This document shows, piece by piece, positions 47,005 through 57,017 of a DNA stretch of 64,000 nt. Positions within the stretch are counted from its first letter, which is position 1; every line of letters begins with the position of its first letter. The notes beneath the pieces are model-generated. The model was not told the origin of the DNA. It saw nothing but the letters and a program-made list of their open reading frames with translations, and did no database searches. Where the stretch lies: positions 2,480,001-2,544,000 of the forward strand of contig NZ_CP015110.1 in NCBI RefSeq assembly GCF_001612555.1, written 5' to 3'. Origin of the DNA: Acinetobacter sp. TGL-Y2 (GTDB lineage: Bacteria > Pseudomonadota > Gammaproteobacteria > Pseudomonadales > Moraxellaceae). Made by a program: the position numbers and the translations under genes.

Positions 47005-49167
47005 TTGAATACTTGGTGGATGAAGCTTAAGAAAGCAACCTACAACACCACATTTCTGTACACCATACGTATGATCATTATCTTTGGGGGTACAGCATTT
47101 GTCCCCTATCTGATGGGTCATCAGATCTTAACCATTCCGCTTTCTTTGGCTGTGGTGGCAGCAGGTCTTGGCGATATCGATGATCGCTTTTCGGTCAGAA
47201 TCATGAACATGATTTATACCTACATTGGCTTTTTCATTACCGCAACTGCCGTACAGCTACTCTCTCCCTATCCGATTGTTTTCGCTGGTGGTCTGATCGT
47301 TGCCTGCATTGGCTGGATTTTACTGGGATCGCTCGGACGACGTTACGCCTCTATTTCCTATGGGTGTTTGGTGGTAACCGTCTATGCAATGTTGGGCGTC
47401 CACCTGTTTGAACCATGGTATGTGCAACCTGTGTTACTCGTCTGTGGCGCTGCATGGTACGGACTGATCTCTACGATTTTCTTTTTACTTTTTCCTATTC
47501 GCCGGGTTCAAGACCAACTTTCACATTGTTATTCGTCACTTGCAGATGTGTTATTTGCAAAATCAAATCTGTTCGATGTAGAAATGACCACTCAAAGCTA
47601 CCAGCGCAGTATGATTGCGCTCTCTATGGAAAATAGCCATTTGGTTGGCATGTTCAATGAAATGCGCTCAATGTTACTCACGCGTTTAAAGGGCGATCGC
47701 GGGAGACGGGAAACACGGCGGAGCTTACAATACTATTTTGTGGCTCAGGATATTCATGAACGTGCCAATTCTTCTCATTTTGACCACTTAAAACTTACCA
47801 AAATATTTGAACATAGCGACATTATGTTTCGCTTCCAACGAGTGATTTCTTTACAAGCCAAAGCCTGTAAGGACCTAAGTGAAAGTATTTTAGAAGGTCG
47901 TGGTTATGAGCACTCGCAGAATTTCGAACAAAAATTTCAAAATCTGAGAATTTCTTTAGAAAAATTACATGATTATCCAGATTATCACTACAGCTGGATC
48001 AATGCTTTATTTTCCCTCTATCACAACTTAAAAGCGATAGATGCGCAGCTCAGCAATATTGATACTGAACGACATATTCAACATGAACAACAGCTCCCGA
48101 TTTACCATCAATTAAATGACGATGACCTCAAAGGTTGGTCAGATATTGTAGTTCGAGTGAGACAAAACCTCACACCCGAATCCATTTTATTCCGTCATGC
48201 CATTCGCTTATCGACTGTTTTATTTGTCGGTTATATTTTGGTCGAAATTACAGATATTCCCTCTGGATTTTGGATTTTGCTGACTTCGGTCTTTGTCTGC
48301 TTACCCAATTTTAATGCCACTAAGCGTCGTATGTATTTGCGTATATTAGGTACCTTTATTGGGATTATTGTCGGCTACTTGGTGCTTTACTTTGTGCCGT
48401 CTCTTATAGGTCAACTCCTCATACTGACTGTCTGCGGTGCGTTATTTTTGGTTCTACGCAGCAAACAATATGCACAAGCGACCGCTTTCATTACGATCTT
48501 AGCGTTGATTAATTTCAACTTTGATGGCGTGGGTTATGAGGCCGCTATTCCAAGACTGATCGATACGATTATTGGTTGTTTTTTGGCATGGCTTGGGATT
48601 ACCTTCATTTTCCCAGATTGGAAATTCCGAAATTTACCGCGAACCATTCAACGCTCTCTTGAAGCACAGGTCAACTATTTGGCCGAAGTGGTTACGCAGT
48701 ATCACCACGGACGCAATAACAGTTTAAATTATCGTTTGGTGAGACGTGCTGCCAACAATATTGATGCAGAAATTGCCTCACTCATTTCGACTTTAGAAAC
48801 TGAGCCGGATTATGACCCTGTTCAAAAAGAAATGGCTTTTGAATTTTTATGTTTAAGCCATACATTTTTGAGTTATATCGCGGCCTTAGGTGCACATCGT
48901 GAGCAAATTCACGATATTGAAATGCTCGATTTACTCGACCATGTGCTCGATGATATTCGCGCGACACTACTGTTCAATAAAATGCATGATTTAGCTACAG
49001 ATGAAGTTTTAATTTCCGTGCAGCAGAGGTTTAACTTGATTGAAAATAATGATCAGAATGAAGCATCGAAATTTTCTGTCATTATTCAGCAGCTCACGCT
49101 CATGTTAAGTACGCTACAACAATTGCATTGTTTAAAAGAACAGCTTAGCGGTGAAAAAAGTATTTAA
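47005..49167 (+). CDS. FUSC/YccS-like membrane protein, paralogue 1
   Basis: A 720-residue inner-membrane protein of the YccS/YhfK type with FUSC-like domains, related to aromatic-acid exporter components. Two clusters of hydrophobic segments (about 20-165 and 390-520) surround two cytoplasmic regions; 'PESILFRHAIRLSTVLFVGY' opens the second cluster. The start is TTG 47005 with AAGGA upstream; the downstream paralogue starts at the same relative codon. A later in-frame ATG exists at codon 6 but is not conserved in the twin. Role unproven: export of acids or envelope stress. Confidence 0.83.
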   Translation: MNTWWMKLKKATYNTTFLYTIRMIIIFGGTAFVPYLMGHQILTIPLSLAVVAAGLGDIDDRFSVRIMNMIYTYIGFFITATAVQLLSPYPIVFAGGLIVACIGWILLGSLGRRYASISYGCLVVTVYAMLGVHLFEPWYVQPVLLVCGAAWYGLISTIFFLLFPIRRVQDQLSHCYSSLADVLFAKSNLFDVEMTTQSYQRSMIALSMENSHLVGMFNEMRSMLLTRLKGDRGRRETRRSLQYYFVAQDIHERANSSHFDHLKLTKIFEHSDIMFRFQRVISLQAKACKDLSESILEGRGYEHSQNFEQKFQNLRISLEKLHDYPDYHYSWINALFSLYHNLKAIDAQLSNIDTERHIQHEQQLPIYHQLNDDDLKGWSDIVVRVRQNLTPESILFRHAIRLSTVLFVGYILVEITDIPSGFWILLTSVFVCLPNFNATKRRMYLRILGTFIGIIVGYLVLYFVPSLIGQLLILTVCGALFLVLRSKQYAQATAFITILALINFNFDGVGYEAAIPRLIDTIIGCFLAWLGITFIFPDWKFRNLPRTIQRSLEAQVNYLAEVVTQYHHGRNNSLNYRLVRRAANNIDAEIASLISTLETEPDYDPVQKEMAFEFLCLSHTFLSYIAALGAHREQIHDIEMLDLLDHVLDDIRATLLFNKMHDLATDEVLISVQQRFNLIENNDQNEASKFSVIIQQLTLMLSTLQQLHCLKEQLSGEKSI

Positions 49168-49255
49168 CTTAAAAAGCCCTTTCCAATAGACAATTAAATA
49201 AGCAAGAATAGTGCAATTGTATAATCGAAATCACATCAATCTAACTGTTCTGATT

Positions 49256-49300
49256 GTTATTAAATCGATGGTTATTGAATTAATTGTTATCGAATCGTGT
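49256..49300 (+). repeat. Three 15-bp direct repeats between the FUSC twins
   Basis: Units start at 49256 (GTTATTAAATCGATG), 49271 (GTTATTGAATTAATT) and 49286 (GTTATCGAATCGTGT). The exact 15-bp period and shared GTTAT-GAAT core suggest a protein-binding array or slippage. Confidence 0.55.
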
Positions 49301-49329
49301 TTCACCTGATCGTAGGATAAGGATGCATT

Positions 49330-51504
49330 TTGAATAGCTGGCTGATTAAACTCCGTAAAACAACCTATAAAACATCGATTATGTACAATGTGCGAATGGT
49401 CATTGCATTTGCAGGTACCGCCTTTATTCCCTATCTGCTGGATTATCAGCTGATGACTATTCCCTTAACTTTGGGCGTAGTGGCAGCAGGTTTAAGTGAT
49501 ATTGACGATCGTTTTTCAGTTCGTATCATGAACCTAATTTATACCTACATGGGTTTCTTTATTGCGGCAGCATCGGTTCAACTTTTATTCCCTTATCCTT
49601 TTTTGTTCGCAACTGGACTCATCTTATCCTGTATTGCACTCATCTTATTGGGATCACTCGGTCGGCGTTATGCCACCATTTCTTATGGCTGTTTGGTTAT
49701 TTCGGTCTACGCCATGCTAGGTGTGGATTTATTCGAAGACTGGTATACCCAGCCTGCACTTTTGGTGGTCGGTGCAGCGTGGTATGGACTCATTTCGACC
49801 TTAAGTTTCCTCATTTTTCCTGCCCGCCAAGTGCAGGATCAGTTGGCAAATAGTTATTCATCACTGGGGGACTTCCTCTTCGCCAAATCAAATTTGTTTG
49901 ATGTCGATATGACCTCAGACAGCTATCAGCAAAGTATGATTAGTCTATCGCTGGAAAATGGCAAATTAATTGCAATTTTTAACACCATGCGTTCCACTCT
50001 TTTGACTCGGTTAAAAGGCGATCGTGGTCAAAGCGATACGCGTCGAAGTTTGCAGTATTATTTTGTCGCGCAAGATATCCATGAACGAGCAGATTCGGCA
50101 CATATTGATTATCAAAAATTGGCCAAGATCTTTGAACACAGTGATATTTTGTTCAGATTCCAGCGGGTATTATCTTTACAAGCCAAAGCCTGTCAGGATT
50201 TAAGTGACAGTATTTTACACCGCAGCACCTATACCCATAATCCGCGTTTTGAGCACGCCTTTAATAATTTAGCCAAATCATTGCAGAAAATGCGTCATGA
50301 TCAGCAACATGATTTGCTTTGGATTAATGCCTTGTTTGCCCTCATGCAAAACTTAAAAGCCATTGATGCGCAGCTGCGTAATGTGGAAACAGAACGTTAT
50401 ATCAAGCTTGATAAAAATAAACATATTGAAAACCAGCTTAAGGACGACGATTTAAAAGGTTGGGAAGATATTGTTAGCCGAATCAAGCAAAATTTAACCC
50501 CCGAATCCGTACTCTTTCGTCATGCGATTCGTGTGTCGATCGTGCTTCTGATTGGTTATATCTTTGTGCAACTCACGAACATTGAATATGGGTATTGGGT
50601 GCTTCTGACGGCACTGTTTGTGAGCCAGCCCAACTTTAACGCCACCAAACGTCGTTTGCGTTTACGCATATTTGGCACGATTGGGGGGATTATTTTAGGT
50701 TTTGCAATCTTGTACTTTGTGCCCTCTATCGAAGGTCAACTGTTGCTCTTAATTTTCTGTGGTGTGTTATTTTTTGAATTGCGCAGTAAGCAATATGCGC
50801 AGGCCACCGCATTTATTACCACTTTGGCTTTAATAAACTTTAACTTAGATGGCTTAGGTTTCGAAGCAGCCTTTCCTCGCCTGCTTGATACCATCATCGG
50901 CTGTGCCTTAGCGTGGTTGGGTGTGACCTTTATTTTTCCAGATTGGAAATTTAGACGTCTTTCACATACTATTTCACGTGCACTCGATGCGCAGTGTCAT
51001 TATTTAGCAGAAGTGGTCGATCAATACCAACATGGTCGAAATAACAGTTTAAATTATCGTATCGTGCGTCGAACTGCGCATAATCGTGATGCAGATTTAG
51101 CTTCGCTTATTTCGACCCTTGCAACCGAACCTGATTTCGATGCCATACAAAAAACTCAAGCCTTTGAATTTCTGTGTCTCAACCATACTTTTATTAGTTA
51201 TATTGCCGCTTTGGGCGCACATCGTGAACAATTACATGACCAAGCCACTTTAGACTTACTCAAACAAGCAATGACCGATATTCGTGGTGCACTACTTTAT
51301 GACGAAGTGCCTGAACTGAGCCTACATAACATGCAACAGACCTTGCGCGAACGTCAAAATTTTAGTGATGAAGAATCCACTCAAGTCTTGATTATTTTGC
51401 AGCAACTTTCACTGATGTTTAGTATTTTAAAACAGCTGAGCACACTTAAACAAAGTTTAAGTCATGATCGCGATGAGCAAGCAACAGAATTGGCGTCATT
51501 ATAA
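49330..51504 (+). CDS. FUSC/YccS-like membrane protein, paralogue 2
   Basis: A 724-residue close paralogue of the preceding gene, with the same layout: N-terminal membrane cluster, cytoplasmic region with 'KGDRGQSDTRRSLQYYFVAQ', second membrane cluster and C-terminal soluble domain. The start is TTG 49330 preceded by GATAAGGATGC; no ATG exists near this position in frame, which supports TTG for both twins. Probably arisen by tandem duplication; divergence is spread through the protein. The function may be redundant or heteromeric. Confidence 0.83.
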   Translation: MNSWLIKLRKTTYKTSIMYNVRMVIAFAGTAFIPYLLDYQLMTIPLTLGVVAAGLSDIDDRFSVRIMNLIYTYMGFFIAAASVQLLFPYPFLFATGLILSCIALILLGSLGRRYATISYGCLVISVYAMLGVDLFEDWYTQPALLVVGAAWYGLISTLSFLIFPARQVQDQLANSYSSLGDFLFAKSNLFDVDMTSDSYQQSMISLSLENGKLIAIFNTMRSTLLTRLKGDRGQSDTRRSLQYYFVAQDIHERADSAHIDYQKLAKIFEHSDILFRFQRVLSLQAKACQDLSDSILHRSTYTHNPRFEHAFNNLAKSLQKMRHDQQHDLLWINALFALMQNLKAIDAQLRNVETERYIKLDKNKHIENQLKDDDLKGWEDIVSRIKQNLTPESVLFRHAIRVSIVLLIGYIFVQLTNIEYGYWVLLTALFVSQPNFNATKRRLRLRIFGTIGGIILGFAILYFVPSIEGQLLLLIFCGVLFFELRSKQYAQATAFITTLALINFNLDGLGFEAAFPRLLDTIIGCALAWLGVTFIFPDWKFRRLSHTISRALDAQCHYLAEVVDQYQHGRNNSLNYRIVRRTAHNRDADLASLISTLATEPDFDAIQKTQAFEFLCLNHTFISYIAALGAHREQLHDQATLDLLKQAMTDIRGALLYDEVPELSLHNMQQTLRERQNFSDEESTQVLIILQQLSLMFSILKQLSTLKQSLSHDRDEQATELASL

Positions 51505-51630
51505 AAGGACGATTCAAAAGGCGATTCAATAGGCAATGCATCTGCACAGTAAATTAGTACAATATACTCCCTGATTGTATTCATTTAATGCTAAACTCTA
51601 CCGAGATTTACACTTCTTGTTAATGACACT

Positions 51631-52191
51631 ATGACTGCGAAAAACGTTTACGCCTACACCCTACAACCTGTTCCTTATGAAGTAACAGAAGCTGAACAAC
51701 GGAATGCTCAATTAGCGATTTGGCGTAGTACCAATAAAATTGGAACCAAAGCTTGGGCGATCATGGCTGCAGTTGTTGCAATGTCTATTTTAGGTTTAGT
51801 TTTTATCAAAAACTATTCCACCATCATTTTTTGGGTGGCACTTGCCGCTGTTGCGATCTACTTCTTGGTTCGTAAATTCGGCCTAGAATGGTATGTCAAA
51901 CGCAAAATGAACGAATTCCCAGTGCAACAGATTTCAGGCATTAAGCTTGGCGTTCAACCACATGGGATTGTGATGCGTCAAAAAATGGGTCTACAAGAAG
52001 GTGTGGGGTCAATTGGTTGGAGTGACATTTACGAGTGGTATAACACTCCAGAATTTATTTTGGTGAACTTTAAAGTTAAAGGTCAGCAAGGGGCATATAT
52101 CCTGCCAAAGCGTATGAATACCAAAAACTTTTCATTCCAAACCGTACGTAAGCATTTAAATGAAACAGTGGGTCCTGCAAAGACGCTATAA
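51631..52191 (+). CDS. YcxB-like membrane protein
   Basis: A 186-residue protein with two closely spaced membrane segments (about 43-60 and 63-80) and a soluble C-terminal domain. The pattern 'GSIGWSDIYEWYNTPEFILV' followed by 'YILPKRMN' resembles the YcxB-like domain, a PH-like fold of unknown function. The start ATG 51631 is preceded by little ribosome-site sequence. Ends in a terminator. Confidence 0.65.
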   Translation: MTAKNVYAYTLQPVPYEVTEAEQRNAQLAIWRSTNKIGTKAWAIMAAVVAMSILGLVFIKNYSTIIFWVALAAVAIYFLVRKFGLEWYVKRKMNEFPVQQISGIKLGVQPHGIVMRQKMGLQEGVGSIGWSDIYEWYNTPEFILVNFKVKGQQGAYILPKRMNTKNFSFQTVRKHLNETVGPAKTL

Positions 52192-52218
52192 GTTTTAAAC
52201 TGATTTTAAGCTGTACCC

Positions 52219-52243
52219 AAACCTCCCGCTGTGGAGGTTTTTT
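52219..52243 (+). terminator. Intrinsic terminator after the YcxB-like gene
   Basis: AAACCTCC, loop CGCTGT, GGAGGTTTTTT. Confidence 0.85.
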
Positions 52244-52271
52244 AATGCTCACCCCCTGCCCGAATGCGATT

Positions 52272-52293
52272 GATAATGAGAATAAATATTATC
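52272..52293. promoter_or_regulatory. Fur-box-like site upstream of the PepSY-flavodoxin fusion
   Basis: A 22-bp stretch that begins GATAATGAGAAT and ends ATTATC, an inverted arrangement of GATAAT half-sites, about 78 bp before the start codon. It resembles the Fur consensus, with a few extra bases in the middle. Iron regulation of the downstream reductase is inferred. Confidence 0.55.
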
Positions 52294-52370
52294 CTCAAAA
52301 ATCACGCTCTCGGCTCAATCTTCAGATATAATTGCGCCATCCAAAATAATCATATTCCGATTGTACCCAC

Positions 52371-55055
52371 ATGCTAAAGAAAACCTTTTTTCAAATACAT
52401 TGGTTTCTAGGAATCACCGCCGGATTAATCCTGTCTCTGATGGGTGTTACAGGCGCAATTTATTCTTATGAACAACAAATACTTAAATGGATAAATCAGG
52501 ACAGCTATACAGTTCAGGTCGAAACCCGTGCGAAGCTCAACCCTGCTGAAATCTATCAGCATTTTCATAATACAGCGCCTGAGCTGAAAATTAACAGCAT
52601 AACTGTAGCTTCAGCAGCGTCTGAATCATCAAGCATCAATGTGGCTAAAGAAGGTGCACGTCGTGGTCTCACCATGATGATCAACCCTTATAGTGCTGAA
52701 ATGCTACCTGAAATCAAAGGTCGTGAATTCTTTGCTTTTATACAACAGCTGCATCGTAATTTGACCGTCGGCCCTGTCGGCAAGCAAATTACAGGGGCCT
52801 GTACCCTCATGCTCATTTTCTTTGTGCTCAGTGGTCTGTATTTAAGATGGCCAAAGAAACACACTTGGCGTCAATGGTTTGCAGTGAAGCCAAAATTAAG
52901 AGGTCGTAATTTTATTTGGGATTTGCATGCGGTTGTAGGCACATGGGTGATTATTTTCTATCTTATTTTTGCCATGACGGGTCTGTATTGGTCTTATGAT
53001 TGGTGGCGTAATGGCATGTTTAAAGTGCTCGGTGTTGAACGCCCACAAGCTACCATGCAAGCCAGCCCAAATGCAGGAGGCCGTCAGGGTCAACAACCCA
53101 ATTCACCGCAGCGCAATATGGCTGGTATGGAAAATCGGGGTGAACGTGCAAACTCAGCCCCTCCTGACAGTACAGCAGCTTCAAGCAACACTTCACGTTC
53201 GACTGACGCGCGTTCAGAGCGACGTGAACGTGGAAAAGGCTTAGAACCTGTCCAGATTCATCGCGCTTTAAACCAAACATGGTCGGGTTTCAACCCGCAA
53301 TTGGACCGTGAGTACTCAAGCCTCACCTTCACTCTACCGAAAAAAGATGATGGCAAACTTGAACTCAGCTTTGTGGATGTCAATCCACAACATGAACGTG
53401 CCCGTAATAAGGCCACATTTAACTATCAGACTTCAAAAATCGAATCACTTGAATTATATGCAGATCAAAAACTGAATGAAAAAATCATGGGCAGCATGCT
53501 ACCTGTGCACCGTGGTAGCTTCTTTGGGCCTGTATATCAATTCATTGCGATGTTTGCAGCACTATCAATGCCATTATTCTTTGTGACTGGTTGGATGTTG
53601 TATCTCAAACGCCGCAAGCAAAAGAAACTCACTTTGGCAGCAAAACGAGGTGGACTGCATACAGAAATCGATCCAAATGCAACGCCGTGGCTGATTGCCT
53701 ACGCAACCCAAACAGGTGTCTCTGAGCAATTGGCTTGGCGCACTGCAACCAGCTTACAAGAAGCTCGTCAACCAGTGACGGTCAAATCTGTACAACAGCT
53801 AACTTTAGATGACCTGAAACAAAACCAGCAAATTTTGTTTGTAGCAAGTACCTATGGAACAGGTGAAGCCCCAGATCTTGCGTCTGCTTTTGAAAAGAAA
53901 ATCTTGAATCAAAACTTAGATCTGAGTCATCTTCAATATGCTGTTTTGGCACTGGGTTCACAAGAATATCCTAACTCCTATTGCAGCTTCGGACATAAAA
54001 TTTCGGCATGGTTAAAACACAATCAGGCCAAAGCATTATTTAATACCATTGAGGTAAATAACGCAGACAATCAAGATATTGAAAAATGGAATAGCGCACT
54101 GGCTCAAGCCTCAAAGCTTGAATTACAAGCTATGTCAATTGATAAAGTATTTGATCAGTGGAAATTACTTAAGCGTGATTTGCTCAATCCAAACAGCCAA
54201 GGTGCGCCTGCATTTAATATTGAACTGCAAGCAGAACATCAAGCCGAATGGCAAGCGGGTGATATTGCAGAAATTCAACCGGGCAATAGTCATGAGAGAA
54301 TCGAAGCCTTCCTGACTCAGCATCAGATTTCAGTAGATACGCATGTAGATTCACTCAATACCACAATTGCGCAAGCCTTGTGGAGTAAGAACTTAAACGC
54401 TGATGTTGAACCCTTTGCCAATATGGAGCATCTGCTAGAGCAGCTGGTCGATCTTCCGACCCGTGAATATTCAATTGCCAGTATTCCACAGCAACAGGTT
54501 TTACGCTTGGTGGTCCGCCAACAAAGCAATGCACAAGGCGAACTTGGACTGGGTTCAGGCTGGCTCACCCAGCATTTAGCCATTCGCGATCAAGTCTCTT
54601 TACGTATCCGCACCAACGAGTCTTTCCATCTCATCGGTGATAATCGTCCGATTATTTGTATTGGTAATGGAACAGGAATTGCAGGACTGATGAGCCTCAT
54701 TTCAGCTCGTATTCGCTCAGACTACACTGAAAACTGGCTGATCTTTGGTGAACGTGAACAAGCCCATGATTTCTTCTATAAAGACACGATTCAGGCTTGG
54801 CAAAATACCGCGATGCTCAAACGCATTGACCTTGCATTCTCCCGTGATCAAAGCGAGAAAGTCTATGTCCACCATAAACTTCGAGATCAGGCAGAAGCAT
54901 TAAAAACATGGGTTGCCAATGATGCGGTGATCTATGTCTGCGGAAGCATTGAAGGTATGGCAAGCGATGTTGATCAAGCCTTGATTGATATTTTAGGCGA
55001 AGCCTGTGTGGATGACTTACGTCAAACGGGTCGCTACCGCCGAGATGTGTATTAA
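52371..55055 (+). CDS. PepSY membrane - flavodoxin - NAD(P)H reductase fusion
   Basis: An 894-residue inner-membrane flavoprotein. Residues 1-415 are a PepSY-associated region with four membrane segments (about 10-30, 140-158, 186-208, 388-411) and several conserved histidines (10, 128, 186, 380) that may hold heme. Residues 226-290 are a low-complexity insert rich in Q, N, S and R. A flavodoxin-like FMN domain begins at 'WLIAYATQTGVSEQLAW' (440-456), and a sulfite-reductase-like FAD/NADPH domain fills the rest, ending 'TGRYRRDVY'. Such fusions are thought to pass electrons from NADPH to periplasmic ferric siderophores. The nearby Fur-like site fits. Confidence 0.82.
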   Translation: MLKKTFFQIHWFLGITAGLILSLMGVTGAIYSYEQQILKWINQDSYTVQVETRAKLNPAEIYQHFHNTAPELKINSITVASAASESSSINVAKEGARRGLTMMINPYSAEMLPEIKGREFFAFIQQLHRNLTVGPVGKQITGACTLMLIFFVLSGLYLRWPKKHTWRQWFAVKPKLRGRNFIWDLHAVVGTWVIIFYLIFAMTGLYWSYDWWRNGMFKVLGVERPQATMQASPNAGGRQGQQPNSPQRNMAGMENRGERANSAPPDSTAASSNTSRSTDARSERRERGKGLEPVQIHRALNQTWSGFNPQLDREYSSLTFTLPKKDDGKLELSFVDVNPQHERARNKATFNYQTSKIESLELYADQKLNEKIMGSMLPVHRGSFFGPVYQFIAMFAALSMPLFFVTGWMLYLKRRKQKKLTLAAKRGGLHTEIDPNATPWLIAYATQTGVSEQLAWRTATSLQEARQPVTVKSVQQLTLDDLKQNQQILFVASTYGTGEAPDLASAFEKKILNQNLDLSHLQYAVLALGSQEYPNSYCSFGHKISAWLKHNQAKALFNTIEVNNADNQDIEKWNSALAQASKLELQAMSIDKVFDQWKLLKRDLLNPNSQGAPAFNIELQAEHQAEWQAGDIAEIQPGNSHERIEAFLTQHQISVDTHVDSLNTTIAQALWSKNLNADVEPFANMEHLLEQLVDLPTREYSIASIPQQQVLRLVVRQQSNAQGELGLGSGWLTQHLAIRDQVSLRIRTNESFHLIGDNRPIICIGNGTGIAGLMSLISARIRSDYTENWLIFGEREQAHDFFYKDTIQAWQNTAMLKRIDLAFSRDQSEKVYVHHKLRDQAEALKTWVANDAVIYVCGSIEGMASDVDQALIDILGEACVDDLRQTGRYRRDVY

Positions 55056-55129
55056 TTGATGATGTTGATATTCACTAGGTGGATAAGGTCACTAAAATTG
55101 ATACGTTAAAACAATATGCTAAACATGAA

Positions 55130-55157
55130 AAGCCGAGCAAGATTGCTCGGCTTTTCA
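55130..55157 (+). terminator. Intrinsic terminator after the PepSY fusion gene
   Basis: AAAAGCCGAGCAA / TTGCTCGGCTTTT hairpin, about 75 bases after the stop. Confidence 0.87.
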
Positions 55158-55194
55158 TTTCAGTAAATTTAAGTATGATGATCATTCATTGAAA

Positions 55195-55989
55195 ATGATC
55201 GTTTATTTTATGCAATTTACAATAAGAATCACACTGGGTCTATTAGGCTTCATTCTTTTGGCAGATGGTCTGTATCTGCTGTTACAAGGTAAGATTCATC
55301 TTGGAATAATTTTACCGCTAGTCATTGGCGCTATCTTCCTCATCCATGCTTTATTTTGGCAAGTTTTAGCGCGCCTACTCACCCATTCTGCATTTTTGAA
55401 AAAACTATGGCAGTCATGTTGGGCAATCTTTAGCATTTGGCTATGTACATTGGTCTTGTTCTTCGGTTATATCCAACTCAATAAAAATAATAGTTTAGAG
55501 ACGCACGACTACCCAGCTATTATCGTCTTGGGCAGTGGACTCATTCAAGGCAAACCTTCACCTACGCTACAAGCGCGTTTAGATCAAGCAGCCGAGCTAT
55601 ATCATAATTCACCTCAGTCCATGCTCATTGTGACGGGTGGACTCGGCTTGGGTCAGCATTTGAGTGAAGCAACCGTTATGGCTCGATATTTAAAAGATAA
55701 CCATCAAATCAGTGCCTCCAAAATCCTACTTGAAGACCAAAGCACCAGCACTGAACTTAATTTAAAAAATAGCCAAGCGATCCTTAAACAACATCAGATT
55801 GACTTAAACGATCCGATTGCAATAGTCACCAGCGATTTTCATTGTCCACGTGCAAAACTCATCGCAGCGCAATTAGGCTATCTTGATACCCTCTGTTATG
55901 GCGCCGAGACACCGCTTGAAACACGCTATAACGCATGGCTAAGAGAATATTTCGCTTATATCAGTGGCTGGGTTTTAGGCGAATATTAA
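55195..55989 (+). CDS. YdcF/DUF218-family membrane protein
   Basis: A 264-residue protein with three membrane segments in the first 110 residues and a DUF218 domain after them: 'AIIVLGSGLIQGKPSPTLQA', 'VTGGLGLGQHLSEA', the conserved 'EDQSTSTELNLKNS' and 'VTSDFHCPRAKLIAAQLG'. Relatives (SanA, ElyC, YdcF) affect envelope synthesis. The start is uncertain: TTG 55189, ATG 55195 and ATG 55210 are all possible, and no clear ribosome site separates them. Confidence 0.8.
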   Translation: MIVYFMQFTIRITLGLLGFILLADGLYLLLQGKIHLGIILPLVIGAIFLIHALFWQVLARLLTHSAFLKKLWQSCWAIFSIWLCTLVLFFGYIQLNKNNSLETHDYPAIIVLGSGLIQGKPSPTLQARLDQAAELYHNSPQSMLIVTGGLGLGQHLSEATVMARYLKDNHQISASKILLEDQSTSTELNLKNSQAILKQHQIDLNDPIAIVTSDFHCPRAKLIAAQLGYLDTLCYGAETPLETRYNAWLREYFAYISGWVLGEY

Positions 55990-56032
55990 GTACATTTAAC
56001 TCAATACCTCCTGATCGGCTTAGATTTTTGGA

Positions 56033-56500
56033 TTAGTGATCATGTAATCTGATTTTTCGAGGTAAAGGCAACGCTTGTTTTTGGAAAATACTGGGGTCTT
56101 GCAGATAGAGCTGATACAGATAAGATTTTAAATCAATCAAAAATTGCCGTCCTGAGACCAAAACATTTTGTCCTTCTGGTATCAAATTCAGCGATAAATG
56201 CGTGTTTTGCTCACGTAAAAAGGGAATCACTTTTTCAACGAACGGAATCAGCCCCACTTCTTCCACTTCATACTCTGCCCATTTATCGCGGATTAAAAGC
56301 TGTGCCATACTTTTGGCTTGCCACACTGCAAGAGTTTGCTGTCCTGAAGGGGTGGCACACAGCGCCCAACCGTCATGGTACAGGGCATAAACTTTGGCTT
56401 GAGCCACAACGGTTTCGATAAAATTTTTATACTGCTGTTGCGGTGGAATGATCGTACTGGCAATAGAGCTTGCAGATTTACGCTGATAAGGATTTCTCAT
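56033..56500 (-). CDS. DUF2750-family protein
   Basis: A 155-residue soluble protein. The central part, 'HDGWALCATPSGQQTLAVWQ' followed by 'KSMAQLLIRDKWAEYEVEEV', matches the DUF2750 family, whose function is unknown. Start ATG 56500 is chosen over an upstream ATG at 56536 because the extra residues are hydrophobic and unconserved; there is no good ribosome site for either. Confidence 0.65.
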   Translation of the reverse strand: MRNPYQRKSASSIASTIIPPQQQYKNFIETVVAQAKVYALYHDGWALCATPSGQQTLAVWQAKSMAQLLIRDKWAEYEVEEVGLIPFVEKVIPFLREQNTHLSLNLIPEGQNVLVSGRQFLIDLKSYLYQLYLQDPSIFQKQALPLPRKIRLHDH

Positions 56501-56717
56501 AATTTTTATAGTAAGTATAAATGCGACATATATCACATATTATAGTAAATACAAAAAATTGAAATAAAAATTTAGGTCAGGATTTAATCAAGTCTAAAAG
56601 GGAAGAATGATATCTATAGATTTAAAGTAGCGGGATATAAATCAGGATTTGAAAAAGATTATAAATGATGAGATTTAAAATATGTTCTAATCATATATTT
56701 CTGAGAATAAGAAATAA

Positions 56718-56793
56718 TGGTGGGCGCTGACGGGATCGAACCGCCGACATTCTGCTTGTAAGGCAGACGCTCTACCAACTGAGCTAAGCGCCC
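56718..56793 (-). tRNA. tRNA-Val (anticodon TAC), copy 1
   Basis: 76 bases with encoded CCA. Acceptor GGGCGCT/AGCGCCC, anticodon loop CTTACAA (TAC), T-arm GGTTCGATCCC. It is the last gene of the transcript that starts near 57640. Confidence 0.95.
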
Positions 56794-56888
56794 TGAGGAA
56801 AAAATTCAAGCATTGAATTTTTGAGGCAAGACAAACGCAGTGCGCAGTCTATGCAAATTATAACCAATTTCATTTCAGGGAATGAAAA

Positions 56889-56965
56889 TGGCGCAGCGGA
56901 CGGGACTCGAACCCGCGACCCTCGGCGTGACAGGCCGATATTCTAACCAACTGAACTACCGCTGC
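56889..56965 (-). tRNA. tRNA-Asp (anticodon GTC), copy 1
   Basis: 77 bases with encoded CCA. Acceptor GCAGCGG/CCGCTGC, anticodon loop CTGTCAC (GTC), T-arm GGGTTCGAGTCCC. Confidence 0.95.
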
Positions 56966-57017
56966 ACGGCAAACTTATCAATAAGTTTTATATCTCAGAT
57001 TTTTAAATCTGAAGATA

